DNA from: Panorpa germanica
Taxonomy: Eukaryota > Arthropoda > Insecta > Mecoptera > Panorpidae
Length of the DNA stretch: 64,000 nt
NCBI GenBank assembly: GCA_963678705.1
Contig: OY783223.1
Span: forward strand, 9,828,721-9,892,720
Direction of reading: 5' to 3'
Numbering within the stretch: the stretch's first letter is position 1; every line of letters starts with the position of its first letter. Made by a program: the position numbers and the translations under genes. The notes under the pieces were generated by a model, which had not been told where the DNA came from, did no database searches, and was given only the letters and a program-made list of their open reading frames with translations. This document shows, piece by piece, positions 36,226 to 47,469 of the stretch.

Positions 36226-37261
36226 AACAATTTGATAAATGCATTAAATAATGAATAACGAAAAGCCTTTCGCGCTTATTTTCGCTTTGGGTGCCGAAAT
36301 ACAAAACATTAAATTGACGGGTTCGTTAATTATGATTAGAAATGTTCTCAATCAATGAACTTGTATGCTATCAGGCAATATTTTGAAGGGGACAAGCCGT
36401 CGCAGGATTGAAATAAATTAGTCAAAGATTGATTCATTTGCATGGAGAGCAAAGGAGAGTAAACTAGTATACTTGATATGTAATTACACCAGTTTGTTTT
36501 CTAAATATAGGAAACTATATAGGAGACAGTCGCATCTCTAGTGTGCAACTGCCTTAACATAAAAACTATGCATGAGACACCAAATGTAAATTAGATAGAA
36601 TGATTCCATCCATAAATTAAAGCAATGCATATCATTTCTCAAGACAAAACCTACACAGTTACAGTTATCCGTCAAAACCTTCAATATTTTGATCATATTT
36701 TGTCGATCATTTAAGAATAATAGATCATATTGTCAATAAAATAATCGATAAAATCTATATAAATAAACTCAAATTTAAACATTATAAATAGTAACAAATC
36801 AAAAATAATTAATAAATATTATTTGAAAATATGTCACGTATAGTGATCTATGACGTTTTAGAAATACAAGAATAATGCCAGAGTGTCAATACCCCAGGGA
36901 TAGGTAATCTAAAGCAAGCGTATTAACCGAGTATGTTCTTGTTTGCTGATATTCTAAATTATGTTTTATTTTAGGTTGTCCATACCTGCTTGTTTATATG
37001 AATACATAGTGAATTAAATCTAGAGTATTGAATCACAAGATAACGTCAGGGACTACGAGTACGTCAAAGTCGTAGATATGTTTAACCACAGCGTGACTCG
37101 GTGGTTTCAGAACTTTTGACATTTATTGATGTGTCTGATCATTGGCATTCAAGTGATAAATCGATGTATCGAAAAGAAACATTGAGAAAAATTTGGAAAA
37201 TATACGAGTGGGTAATTGGGACGCATATCATTAGAAAATAGTAGCTACTGTGTTGAAGATC

Positions 37262-37324
37262 TCACATTTTGGAGGTTATAATATAATATAATCTTTATAT
37301 TATATTATAACCTCCAAAATGTGA
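37262..37324. repeat. Perfect inverted repeat: 30-bp arms, 3-nt loop
   Basis: The left arm (37262-37291) starts TCACATTTTGGAGGTTATAA and the right arm (37295-37324) is its exact reverse complement. The loop is TCT. The arms include an ATAATATAAT-type core. No mismatch was found in 30 pairs. It matches no other repeat family in the window. Confidence 0.9.
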
Positions 37325-38494
37325 CAATTTTAAAAGAAGTTTAATGTCAGATTTTGAAAAATATAGAAGTGAAAACAATTTCTATTACTAATTGTTATTA
37401 AAAATAGCAATTTTATTTATTTCACATAGAATTTTGTCAAAATGAATATTACTAACGATGCATACGCACCAACTAAATTAACTAAACTTAAATTAAAACA
37501 CAAATGAGAAAAGGAATGCTTAAACGAGAACCTGAAATCTAGATTACAATGTTAAATAAAAACAGTAAATTAAATATCGAAACTGTGAGTGGGAATGAGG
37601 CTTAAAAATAAGCCTAAAAAGTTAATATATTGTTTTTCTTTTTTTTTATTATAAAAAAAACAATCCTCAAAATACCTTAAATTTTCGAGCTCTAGACCAC
37701 TGTCCTCCCCCTTAATATTTGATTAATTATGTAGTCATATGTCCCCCCACACAAATAAAATAATTGTTTAACTTGTAATTGTTACACAATTATTACAAAT
37801 TTGAACAAAATCTTTGTTCTTCATGTTGCTCTCAATGGTAATTTAATATTTTTTTAACAGAATAACACAATACGTGATTATCGTGTATGCTAAAATCGTG
37901 AACGCAACAACAATATGAGATGAAATAGGTCTTGTCGGAGCACAGACTCCGTTCCATCTAAATCCGATCTTAATCTGCTCTCAAAACGTCTTAAATGCTG
38001 TACGGGTACATATCTCATACTAATGTCGAGCAGGTTTTTAAATGTGAAACAAAAAAGGAACTTATTTACGCGATTGTTTTTTCTTTCTAATGCTTGATTT
38101 TTTGGTTTGTCTGAATTCATCAGATGGTTATGTATTTCATGTTTGGAAAAATTAATATTTTGAAGAGAAAAAAGCAACTACATAAGTCAACAAGAAGCAG
38201 ACATCAAAATATTGCTTCAACTCGAACAAAAATGAGAACCGAGTAACAAAAATATCAATCAAGGCTTATAATATACCGCTGCTTCGAAAATCGAACCTGA
38301 AAACACTCCTAGTGTTTGTTTAGTAGACAGTCAATTTTATAATTGCTATATATTGCAAAATAATCTTAACAATCTTATAATGAGAGCCACATAGGCACCG
38401 GCGATGGATAATGATGACCACGTACAATGGAAGAAGAAGAATATGTATATATAATAAAATACGAAGAACATCTTTGTAAAGTAATAAGACGCCG

Positions 38495-38509
38495 GCGCAT
38501 GCGCATGCG
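38495..38509. promoter_or_regulatory. Overlapping NRF-1/EWG-type motifs
   Basis: GCGCATGCGCATGCG contains two overlapping GCGCATGCG units. It lies about 530 bp downstream (minus sense) of the exon at 39036-39081, in a GC-richer stretch. A role is only possible, not shown. Confidence 0.3.
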
Positions 38510-39035
38510 TATTTGTTCCGAGTTGCGATGACCCTACATATATCCCATAGGAGCATAGGACTTTGAAGTTACCGTAACAAGAAGATAATAGTGTCGACAG
38601 AACACGACCAAGATCATCTGCGATCTCTGGAGTGTACTATAAGCTGTTGCACTATCTTGTTGGGGCCCCTGTGAATTGTCGGCGGATCTGTTTGTGTGAT
38701 TACGTGCTCACCGGGGAATTAGAGAAATCCCTGGGACCTTAGAACTAGGACCTAGATTAGTGTGACGCATGGTTAATCTGTTGATTACAGAGCCGCATTC
38801 AATTCACGATAAACTTATTTGTCGGAGCCTCCCAGAACTACAAACCCTTTAAGTCGATTCCGCTTGTGAAAATTGGAAGATTAATTATATATTAACATAA
38901 GCGTTTGCAAGGCCACATGACTCTTAAAAGATGGATTTAAAATATTTGCAAATAAATGAAACTAGCCACTCTTTTGGACGATGGGGCAATTTCATTGTAT
39001 AATAATAATTTAAGTAATCATGCATTTTCACTCAC

Positions 39036-39081
39036 CAATGATGAACCAAAGTACGCCTCTGTTGAAGGAAGCCAATGTGAC
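39036..39081 (-). CDS. Candidate internal exon of the minus-strand split gene (46 nt)
   Basis: On the minus strand GAATTATTGTTACAG precedes a 46-nt segment followed by GTGAGTGA, so both splice sites fit consensus. All three frames are open in so short a segment: VTLASFNRGVLWFIIG, SHWLPSTEAYFGSSL and HIGFLQQRRTLVHH. Which one is used depends on whether the 85-nt segment at 42809-42893 is included. Directly after the 60155-60205 exon, the phase-0 frame reads VTLASF and then hits a TAA in the next exon. With the 85-nt exon included, the HIGFLQQ frame is used and runs on open. GC content is clearly above the flanking DNA. No domain can be named from 15 residues. The intron downstream is about 36.7 kb. 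Confidence 0.5.
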
Positions 39082-39150
39082 CTGTAACAATAATTCATTT
39101 ATGATTAAACTGTGTGGATAAAGTTGAGGATAAATCTAGAAAAAAGTATA

Positions 39151-39262
39151 CAGGTGACACGACTGTCTTAAGACTCAGTACGGGCCATGGGAACTTACGG
39201 GGGCGCTAAGTTTTTAACGTACCGAGTGGTTAACTGTCTTAAGATTTTCAGTGTCACTATCA
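39151..39262. repeat. Small imperfect inverted-repeat element
   Basis: The left arm GTGACACGACTGTCTTAAGAC and the reverse complement of the right arm (GTGACACTGAAAATCTTAAGACAG) match imperfectly and enclose 'tacgggccatgggaac' and a GC-rich centre. It lies only about 70 bp upstream (minus sense) of the exon at 39036-39081. I see no target-site duplication. A degenerate MITE is likely. Confidence 0.35.
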
Positions 39263-39622
39263 CCATAAGTATATCAATAAATTGTGTAATATATCTCACT
39301 GCTATAGGAATAATAAAGCTACAAGTGAATATTTATCTGTGAGAAAGAAATATAATAATGGTTCTTTAAAACTGACTAATGGCAGTTAATTAATTATTAA
39401 TTAATGGTTAAACATATCATCGTGTTATTGTTTTTACCCTCCAGTAGGCGTGTGAAATTTATCACTCGTCTATATACTTTAGACTGCTGGAATACTTGTA
39501 AGAAAGTGAAGAAGAATAAATACAAGAAGAAGAATAATCAATCAATCTCTAAAACTAAACATTAGTATTTAATATAATAAAAAGATTATTTTACAAGTTG
39601 AAATTGAAAGTTTTTAGCATAA

Positions 39623-39839
39623 GAGCGGCCGCACACTGACTGAAACACGACTGACTTAAAACAATTTTGTCTTTGTCGTAGAAAGATAGAGACAAAACTA
39701 TATAAACACATTGGACAAACAGAGATAACGCTAACAATTTTATGTTAAATAACACTTGTCGAAGGTGTGCACATTCTCATATGTCTTTTATCACTCGTAC
39801 CGAGTAGTAAGACTGCTTTAAGATAGTGTTTGACCGCCC
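39623..39839. mobile_element. Second TWA-flanked MITE family (K), 217 bp
   Basis: Imperfect inverted termini, GAGCGGCCGCACACTGACTG on the left and GGGCGGTCAAACACTATCTT on the right (reverse complement), enclose 217 bp with no open frame. It is flanked by TAA at 39620-39622 and 39840-39842. The 3-bp TWA duplication suggests PIF/Harbinger, but the ends differ from family A. A related left end lies at 19214. Confidence 0.65.
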
Positions 39840-42235
39840 TAAAAGAATCAAAGAATATGTTTGAGTAATTAATGACTAAAATACATCGTAAAATGATATA
39901 AATTGTAGGCGTGGTTTATTGTACATTGAAGATTTTTGTTTTTAATAAGGGTTATTAAAAACGTTATTAAATTTAATGATTTTAACCGAGGCGACTTCAG
40001 CGCTACTGTTTAGTTTACGCCCAAGTGGTGAAATAATGAACTATGGGATTTATAAGCAATGCAAAATTAATTAAATCGCCTTCTAATATTAGTTACGTCT
40101 GTAACTAGATGGGTACAAAGCTTTACATTTTACAAAATGCCACACATTTATAACCATATTCATTTTAAAGCACAACTCTGAACAACTTGTCTAATACTCG
40201 GTTTTATTTTAACAGTCGATTAGTGGTATAATCACCATGCCTCATTAGTGATGATCAGCCAATTAAGAACATACACTTAATGTAAGAAACGTTTTTGAAT
40301 TTCTTCGTTCTTTAAGATATTATATACTTAATTAAAAACTGTTTTTATTTTACTTAGTTGGCTGTACTGTTGACATCAGTCGACAAATGTCGCCACCCAA
40401 CATTTCTGACCAGAATTAATGTCAATTGGTTTTGAATTTAGTTTCAGGAATTGATGACTGTGCTTTCATGTTCAGCTTTTTTCTGTTCTTTTGTACATTC
40501 AATGTTTAATTAATGGGGTTTTTTAAATTAAACTCATTTATTTTCGTTATATTTTTAATTGCGTTTACTAGAAATTGTTTAATATCGTTCCTGATGACTT
40601 ATTGATTTTAGATTAAGTTTAAGTAGTTACTTAATAGGTTCATTTAATCATTTTATTTATTATTCGAGATTAAGGGACGTCTCCATCGGTTTAATTTTTT
40701 ATTGAAATAACAATTTGTGTGTATCACTATCCCACTCGAATTTTTATACGCACAGTTATCTAAAAAAAACTTACATGTTTCATTTAGGAATCTTTAAATC
40801 GTAGAAAAATTATTTCGAATGTTATCAGCGATCTCACACTACTCATAATTCATGAGTCTCAAATATCCTAATCCGACACTGAACAGAATAATCTAATTAG
40901 GTCTTATGTTGCACTTTGTAAATGAAGCTGCCATTTATGAGCTTCGGAAGGTAATGAAGGGGGTGAGTAAAGTACATAGAATTAATTGTATTTTTAGTCT
41001 TTGGTGGTCCAATTAATATTCCTCACTAATTACCAGCACCAAACCCACTTTACTTGTTGTTTTAATTTACAAAATGCTGCGTTCATTTAATGCACTCACT
41101 CACTGCAGCTTGCTTCAATTTTATGACAATATTCAAATTAATTATAGGGTGTTTCGGTAAATTGGTAAATATCGGCTATTGGTAAATACATACAGGGTGT
41201 GTCGAAGGTGGCTTATCACGCACAATACCATAATTTAATATTTTTCACAATGCATACGTTTGTGACATTCTTATATTATTCGTAAATTATGTTATCTAAC
41301 ATACAACGTTCTGTGACCTATATTAAAATACTTTTTTTTAAATAAATAAATCTTTTTGCCCGGTAATATAATCATAAAACTAGTTAAGTAGAAACAACTT
41401 TAATTAGCTCGTAGTAACCTAGCAAGTATGAGGTATTATAGAATAGACGTTTGATTTTATTTAAGATTATCTTGAGGTCATATTATACCAAATTAAAGCT
41501 GGGGTTATAGGTCAAACGAATTAATAGGTCACGACTTATTCAAATGAAATGATACGACTTTGTGTCCACATCGTCATAGACAAAAACGTTCAATTTACTG
41601 CAAGTTAGAAAATAATGAATTGTGAAATAAGGAATCGTGATCATTGTTCGATGTATCTTCAAATTTGATCTTAAAGGTTCATTTATTTAGAATTTAACAA
41701 CGAATATGACCAAATTGCTATCTAAAGTAATTAGAAATACACGGTTTCTAATTGTAATCGTCAATTGACTAATATTTAAAGTCAATCTAAAAGAGTACAT
41801 GGGAATGATACTTTACCAACCAAAAATAAATCAATAATAATATTTATTATTGACATAATTCCAAACAATAGAAACATTGATATTGTCAACATGTTGTCAG
41901 CAATAGATGTCTCTTCTTGTAAACATGAACGAATATGGATGAAGAAATGAATGATGTGAATGAAGACAATGAGGAATTATCCAGTCACTGGATCAGACAT
42001 TTGATGTTTGTTGACAATCTATTTGATTTATATTTTGAATAAATTATTCGGTTTTGACTTATGTTTGATTCATTTTTTTGCCATTGGAGACTATTTAATG
42101 ATTGACAGACAATATTTTCGGCGCCACTGTTCTTTTTCAAAAGTCGGGAGCTGACAGAGTTCGAGGACTTGACAACATGTTTATTTTCCAAACATTGTCA
42201 TAAAACAAACTTCACCCCAAATCATCATCGTTCTC

Positions 42236-42410
42236 TAGGGCTTCACACGACACGAGATAAGGCGAGAGTTTCTCGCGAGAAATTACGTCAACGAAACTCT
42301 CGGGTCTCGCAGTATGTCTTGTCTCAATAGTTTTCAGAAATGTCTCGATTCGTATCGCCTTGCTTTTACGATACGAGACGAGAAAAGTCTTGTGCTCGTG
42401 TAAAGTCCTA
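42236..42410 (+). mobile_element. F-type CTCG-rich element (175 bp)
   Basis: The left end TAGGGCTTCACACGACACGAG and the reverse complement of the right end, TAGGACTTTACACGAGCACAAG, are imperfect inverted repeats. The interior 'cgaaactctcggg' and 'gtctcaatagttttcagaaa' recur at 29306-29370. I see no clear target duplication. Confidence 0.55.
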
Positions 42411-42808
42411 TGCTGGAGATCCGTTGTTCCAGAGCTGATGATGATTATTTCAACTCTTCACACAGCCTTCCATCAACACTTTAATCATTCTAGCAAACTG
42501 ATTAGATCGATTCTTATTTAACATAAGATGATTATGTTAGAAAATGACTCTAAATGACCTCTTAGCAATGAGATCTCATAAGTAACAGACAGCGTGTGCT
42601 AATACCTAGGTTTACATGGGTCTCTAACATCTTCCATACATTATTACGTCCAATCCCATCAATCTATTTGTAATGTAGTGTTGCCTTAATTTAATAATAA
42701 TCACACGGTAATATTCATATCTATCATCATCGATCCATTCCATATAGATCGCTGTACCGCTGGGCGCTGGAGTATTTAGCAACATAATCTATTGATCTGT
42801 CTGTTTAC

Positions 42809-42893
42809 CAATAATGATGATGAGCGGCACAACGCTAGCATGATGAAGATGAGCTGTGTCGGACAACACGGCCTCCTGGTGAACCAACGTTGG
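42809..42893 (-). CDS. Candidate (optional?) 85-nt exon of the same minus-strand gene
   Basis: On the minus strand the acceptor GATTACACCTTTACAG is followed by an 85-nt, GC-richer segment ending TTG, then the donor GTAAAC. Read from base 1 it gives an open frame starting PTLVHQEAVLSDTAHLHHAS with one nucleotide left over. The second frame is also open (QRWFTRRPCC...) and the third has a TAG. It lies 17.3 kb downstream of the exon at 60155-60205 and 3.7 kb upstream of the exon at 39036-39081. Its length is 1 mod 3, so including or skipping it changes the downstream frame. With it included, the phase-0 frame of the first exon stays open through all four exons. It could be constitutive, alternative or a chance match; the donor is weaker than those of its neighbours. 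Confidence 0.38.
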
Positions 42894-43706
42894 CTGTAAA
42901 GGTGTAATCACCAATCAACCCGTAATCAAACTGTCGGTTAATGATATTGACGTGTAATAGATTCTAATTTCGATGCAATATTCTTATGTGAGAATATTTA
43001 TTGTATATGATCCGTTGACAGATGAAAAAAACATTTATTTTCTATCTATTACCGATGCCCTCCCTCTGCTTAATAATTTTAAACTAAGTCCAACAAAATA
43101 TTCTGGTGATCAGGGAATAAAATCACAACCCCTGACCTCTATTAAAATCATTAATAATATATATATCTAACACACAAAATGAATTTGTTTTGTAAGGCCA
43201 TTGATAAATCAAACCTTTTTATATCATTTAATTAATTTCAATGTAGATACAAAGTAGATGATAAATTTATTTAAATTAATAATAATAATCACCAGGTCCA
43301 TCAATTCCCATAGGTTACGGAATACAACAGCAGCACCCCACTCGGAAGAATAAATAACTAACACATAAAACCAACCAGAGACTAAACGCTTAAGACCACC
43401 CAAGTCATTTATCATATGTCACTTACGACTAAAAGAAGAACTAACGAGGATATTATAATGTAGCTAGAGGGAAGATAGTGCAGCTGACATGGAGAGAATG
43501 AAAGCTACTACGCCCTCATTAGCGAAACGTCAGAGAATTATTAATTACAATGTGTTTTAATTGAAAATTTTGTTAAGTATGCTATTTACACCATTTAATT
43601 GGATTCGTATTTTATTGCACTATTAATTTAAAGAAGATTTGATGAATTATGATTTTTCCAACTTTCAAACGATATATAATAAAAATTCTTGATTTTAAGA
43701 CAATTA

Positions 43707-44063
43707 GGCCGTATGCACACGGGGCGCCCGAATTTTGCCCGAACGGAATGAGAATGCAACTGTGTTGTTAGTTAGAGAACGCACGTGTATACGAGTGAGA
43801 AAACACACGACACGAACGAAAGAAAACTTGTTTTGAGCACGTTTTGGGGAACTGTGTTTCTATGTCGTAGGGCATGCTTGGTTGCATGCTTTTGATGGTG
43901 ACATATATACATACAAATACGACACAATAAAATCTCCTATTATGCTATTGTTAAAAATTCTATAGAGTCACGAAACACGGCTCGACATGGCTCGTTTTTC
44001 GTTTTCGTCGGAAAGTTCGTTCCTCGGCTAGTTTGCAAACAGTCGACTCGTGTGCGGAGGGCC
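43707..44063 (-). mobile_element. A-type MITE, PIF/Harbinger-like, copy 5 (complete, diverged)
   Basis: A 357-bp element flanked by TTA on both sides (43704-43706 and 44064-44066). It starts GGCCGTATGCACACGGG and ends TGTGCGGAGGGCC. The left subterminal region is shortened compared with copy 3, because the 'tcgactgattgcaaacgcgag' stretch is lost. It also has a small internal insertion near 43787. Confidence 0.85.
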
Positions 44064-46329
44064 TTAATTTATGAGTTACAGTGATTTTAGTGACGCTATT
44101 TTTGTAATTTTCACAACAATGGAAATATCAGGATTTCGTTGTTGATAAAGCATTGTTTTATTGTTTAAAAGGGTTATTGTTTTTGAAATGTAGAGTAGAT
44201 TTTTATTAAAAATTCTTTCATTTAAAAATAATATGATCCTACGGATTAAAAACAGACGGAGGGCCATATAGAAGCTGTCCATACCTATCAGTATCAGTAA
44301 TTGTTACTATAAGTTAATTGATTACTTCAGATGATTATATAATAAATTGAATAAGGCATCTGAGATCATAGGTCAAGCAGTGGTAGTATAATTATATAAG
44401 GAGTGATGTTAAAATCATTTTTATGGTATTTACAATATCTCAATGATGTTTCAAATCATTATGACTCATTTTGACATATTACTCTAATAATTAATTGTTG
44501 AAGAATTGATTTCTGACATCATGCGGCTCAGACAGAGCGTAATAAGTAACCTTGTTTACCAATTTCATATTACAATTATTTCTAATGAAATTTTGAATAT
44601 ATAAACTATCCTTTACTCGTGCTTTTTTTATTTTGTAGTTTATTCACCAACCGTTGGCGGCAGCACCTGTTATGCATTTCTTCAATACGCAGCGAACTTC
44701 ACTTCACTTAGCTCATTTGCGATTGTAGACAGTGTAAACGATGTGATCCCCTGTTTCAAGTTCTCACGTTCTAATTGCTAAGGCCGTGTATTTTCTCTCC
44801 TTGTTTGGCGTCGGATCAAGTCAAACATATATGTCTTTTCATTTATAAGGTACAAGTACTTACTTATCTTATTATTAAACATACATTATTTTTAGAATAA
44901 TATTAATGAAAATATCTGTATAAAATATTATATTATAATATATCATTTAATGATTGTAATTATTATAACGTATATACGGTGGCGCGACGTTCGCGACTGG
45001 TGGCAGAGCTGAGCGCGGGATCTTCCCTTTCTTGGAAGGAAGCAATGAAAGTTTATGTCTAATTATGGGTTAATACGTTTATTAATTTCATGCTTATAAA
45101 ACTGTCAATCAACAATTGCACGTCATATATTTTTGCAATTAATTTATTATGAATTTATAAACAAGAAATATTATAAGTAAAATGCAAATAAAAACATCTA
45201 TGCAAAGATGCAAAAGCATTTAGTGCAATGGGAATGATTGGCACATACTTCTTCAAAAACAAAAACCGCCAACGTCCAAATTATTACCCAAAATATGTGG
45301 AAAAGTGGTAAGAAATTGGGTCAACAAAATGCACTTCAAATAGAAAAATTAAATATCTACCAAAAAAGTCATTTCACATTTGATTGACACAAATCCCAGT
45401 TAGAAGAGATTGGACATTACGGGTAAACCAATTGCATTAAATAATCATTTATCAAATAAACAATTAATAATTATAATCTATCGAATAGTACAAAAGTGAA
45501 CCATGATTCATGCTCTTGCCGAACCGTGTCCTTAAAGAGAACTACCATATTGCCATATTGCCCTATTTGATCAGTGATTTTACATTTTTAATTCCATTTA
45601 TTTATAATAAATAATATATCAATTAATTATTCAAGCCAATATAGACTTTATTTATACAGTATTTCATATATTTATGTTTTTGTAATTGGGAGTAGTTCAC
45701 AATAAATTAAATAAGTATGAGACAGTTGTGCTGTATGCCTGTATAAATATATATCAAATTACCCTGAACATTTGAAGGCGAATAAACTTTTCTGGCATGA
45801 CATAAATGAATTCTTAGCTAGAAGTCCTTTCCACTCTTATTACATAAATTTTGAATCGTCATCAATAAAAAAAAAACGATTATAAACATATGTAAAATAC
45901 AATTGCAAAAGTAAGCGCAGAGTGGCATGGCGGGAATGACTTTCAGGGAGGAAAATATATTTGTAATTGTGAATCAATCTTTAAGAGAATTATATTTTTG
46001 TTTTGCAGGCACTTAAAGGTCTTATAATATATGCCATCATCGTTATCTATAATTCATAGAGATATGTATTCGTACTCGAACGTATAAATCTTTAATCTTA
46101 ATAATCTGAGCTCGACACAGCTCGTAATAAAGTATATAAATCGATTAACGTTTATATTATACTAAGTCTAACATATAATATTTGTTGTGAAATACTTAGA
46201 TGATTATCGTGAACCTCAATAAGTAGATCAATAACATGTAAATCGGATGGGAATATTCATGTCATCTTTAATGTAATGCATTGTATTGTGTTTTTACAAC
46301 TACATTTACATTTTACATTTCCTTTTCCA

Positions 46330-46640
46330 AGTTTTAATAATTTTCAAATTTCCTTTTAACTTTTCAAATTTCGTCTCCGTTGTTATCTTCCCCCTTACTT
46401 CCACACCCTATCTACTTTCTAGAGAACTGCGATGTATGTAGTTGTAGAGAAGCTTAATAGAATTAATTCTTCCAACATTTTCCATCGATTTTCTAATGAT
46501 CCGTTCTGCTGAATGTGAACATCTCTTTATCTTTCCAATCTGTTCAGCCTATTTACCCTGTCGGCTGTTCTTGTCGCTCCCTCCTCCCTACACTCATTCC
46601 TCCATTCGTTTAGCTTCATTTTAACTTTGTTTTTACCCGT
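46330..46640 (-). mobile_element. Probable LINE 3' region (minus strand)
   Basis: The pyrimidine-rich plus-sense sequence 'cccttacttccacaccctatctacttt' aligns with the segment near 55945. Read on the minus strand, the interior gives interrupted coding (NECREEGATRTADRVNRLNR). The match is short and the assignment modest. Confidence 0.42.
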
Positions 46641-47259
46641 AGCCGGTTGGTAACTACAAGTACTCGTACTTCAGTTATGTTCGTACGAGCACATATATTT
46701 TTTTGATGTATGGAACAGCTTCGGCTTCGAGGTCAAAGGTCTTGAACGAGTGGGATTCTTGTGTTATTGTATTGTTATATGTATGACCTGATCAATGGAT
46801 GAGTGAATGAAATCATATTCTAGATCTTTCTGTACTGTAATAGTATCATTAAAGATGATGAATTGGGGTAATAAATGAGCCGTTGAAATGAACGATAGAT
46901 AATATGGTACTTGTATTGCATTGCTTTGGACTGAATAGGAAGACCTCTATAACACCATTAAAATTGATTGCTTTGAAGTGTGGAATATGTGAGAGTTTAA
47001 CCCCGGGGATCCTGCACGTAGAGTCAGCACTGGCATATCGTATTTTATCCTGTATTAGATACAGTTTTTGATCTCAAGATAGACATGTGCGAACAAAGAT
47101 ATTTACACCGTAAATTCTTGTATTTTTATAACTACACCATCAAGCAAATCTTGATCGATGAGATTATTATTTAGGAGCAAAGTGTTACGCAATAGCCAAC
47201 TGATAATTACGAAACAAATCCTTTGACAAAACATGTATTTAGAATATCTTACTATTCCT

Positions 47260-47469
47260 TCAATGCAATTTTAAAATCAGCCTGTTTATATTATAAACTG
47301 AGTCAGTTTTCTTATAATTTTGCATATGTTTTGCATTTAATGCACTCGCTCTTGCACTTTGGTGCTCCGCCCTAGCCCGCCGCACTTCACTATCACGGAG
47401 TTGTAAGACACATGCTTTATGTGGGCCCCATTGCCCGATGGCCGCATGCTTCGTAACACCCATTTCCAA
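47260..47469 (-). CDS. GC-rich open frame (69 codons), possible terminal exon
   Basis: The minus-strand frame reads MEMGVTKHAAIGQWGPHKAC, then an arginine- and alanine-rich stretch (DSEVRRARAEHQSARAS), then an AT-rich end and TGA. The frame extends upstream without a stop to CCACAG at about 47512, a possible acceptor (exon ~250 nt). The first 45 codons are about 55-60% GC in a strongly AT-rich setting. It lies in the 21 kb intron. It may be an unrecognised exon or a captured fragment. No AATAAA follows closely. Confidence 0.25.
   Translation of the reverse strand: MEMGVTKHAAIGQWGPHKACVLQLRDSEVRRARAEHQSARASALNAKHMQNYKKTDSVYNINRLILKLH

Larger units (their letters stand above)
2305..39035 (-). 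other. Inferred 36.7 kb intron, repeat-filled
   Basis: This lies between the exons at 39036 and 2304 on the minus strand. It holds most of the repeat families, listed separately, plus several short open frames. Stretches with no gene or identifiable repeat are roughly 2305-4250, 4655-6550, 7045-8725, 9415-11310, 11757-12823, 13770-14250, 14520-17070, 17590-18360, 19265-20360, 20765-22430, 23415-24080, 24330-27220, 27555-28330, 30765-31670, 32000-33480, 33785-35015, 36230-37260 and 37325-39035. They contain AT-rich DNA, simple-sequence runs and scattered low-complexity tracts. The region 25640-26110 resembles degenerate transposon interior by its texture only. Confidence 0.35.

Noticed and set aside
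43224-43415. 63-codon minus-strand frame with SSEWGAAVVFRNLWELMD
   Set aside because: The middle looks protein-like, but the ends are AT-rich and no acceptor or recognised family supports it.
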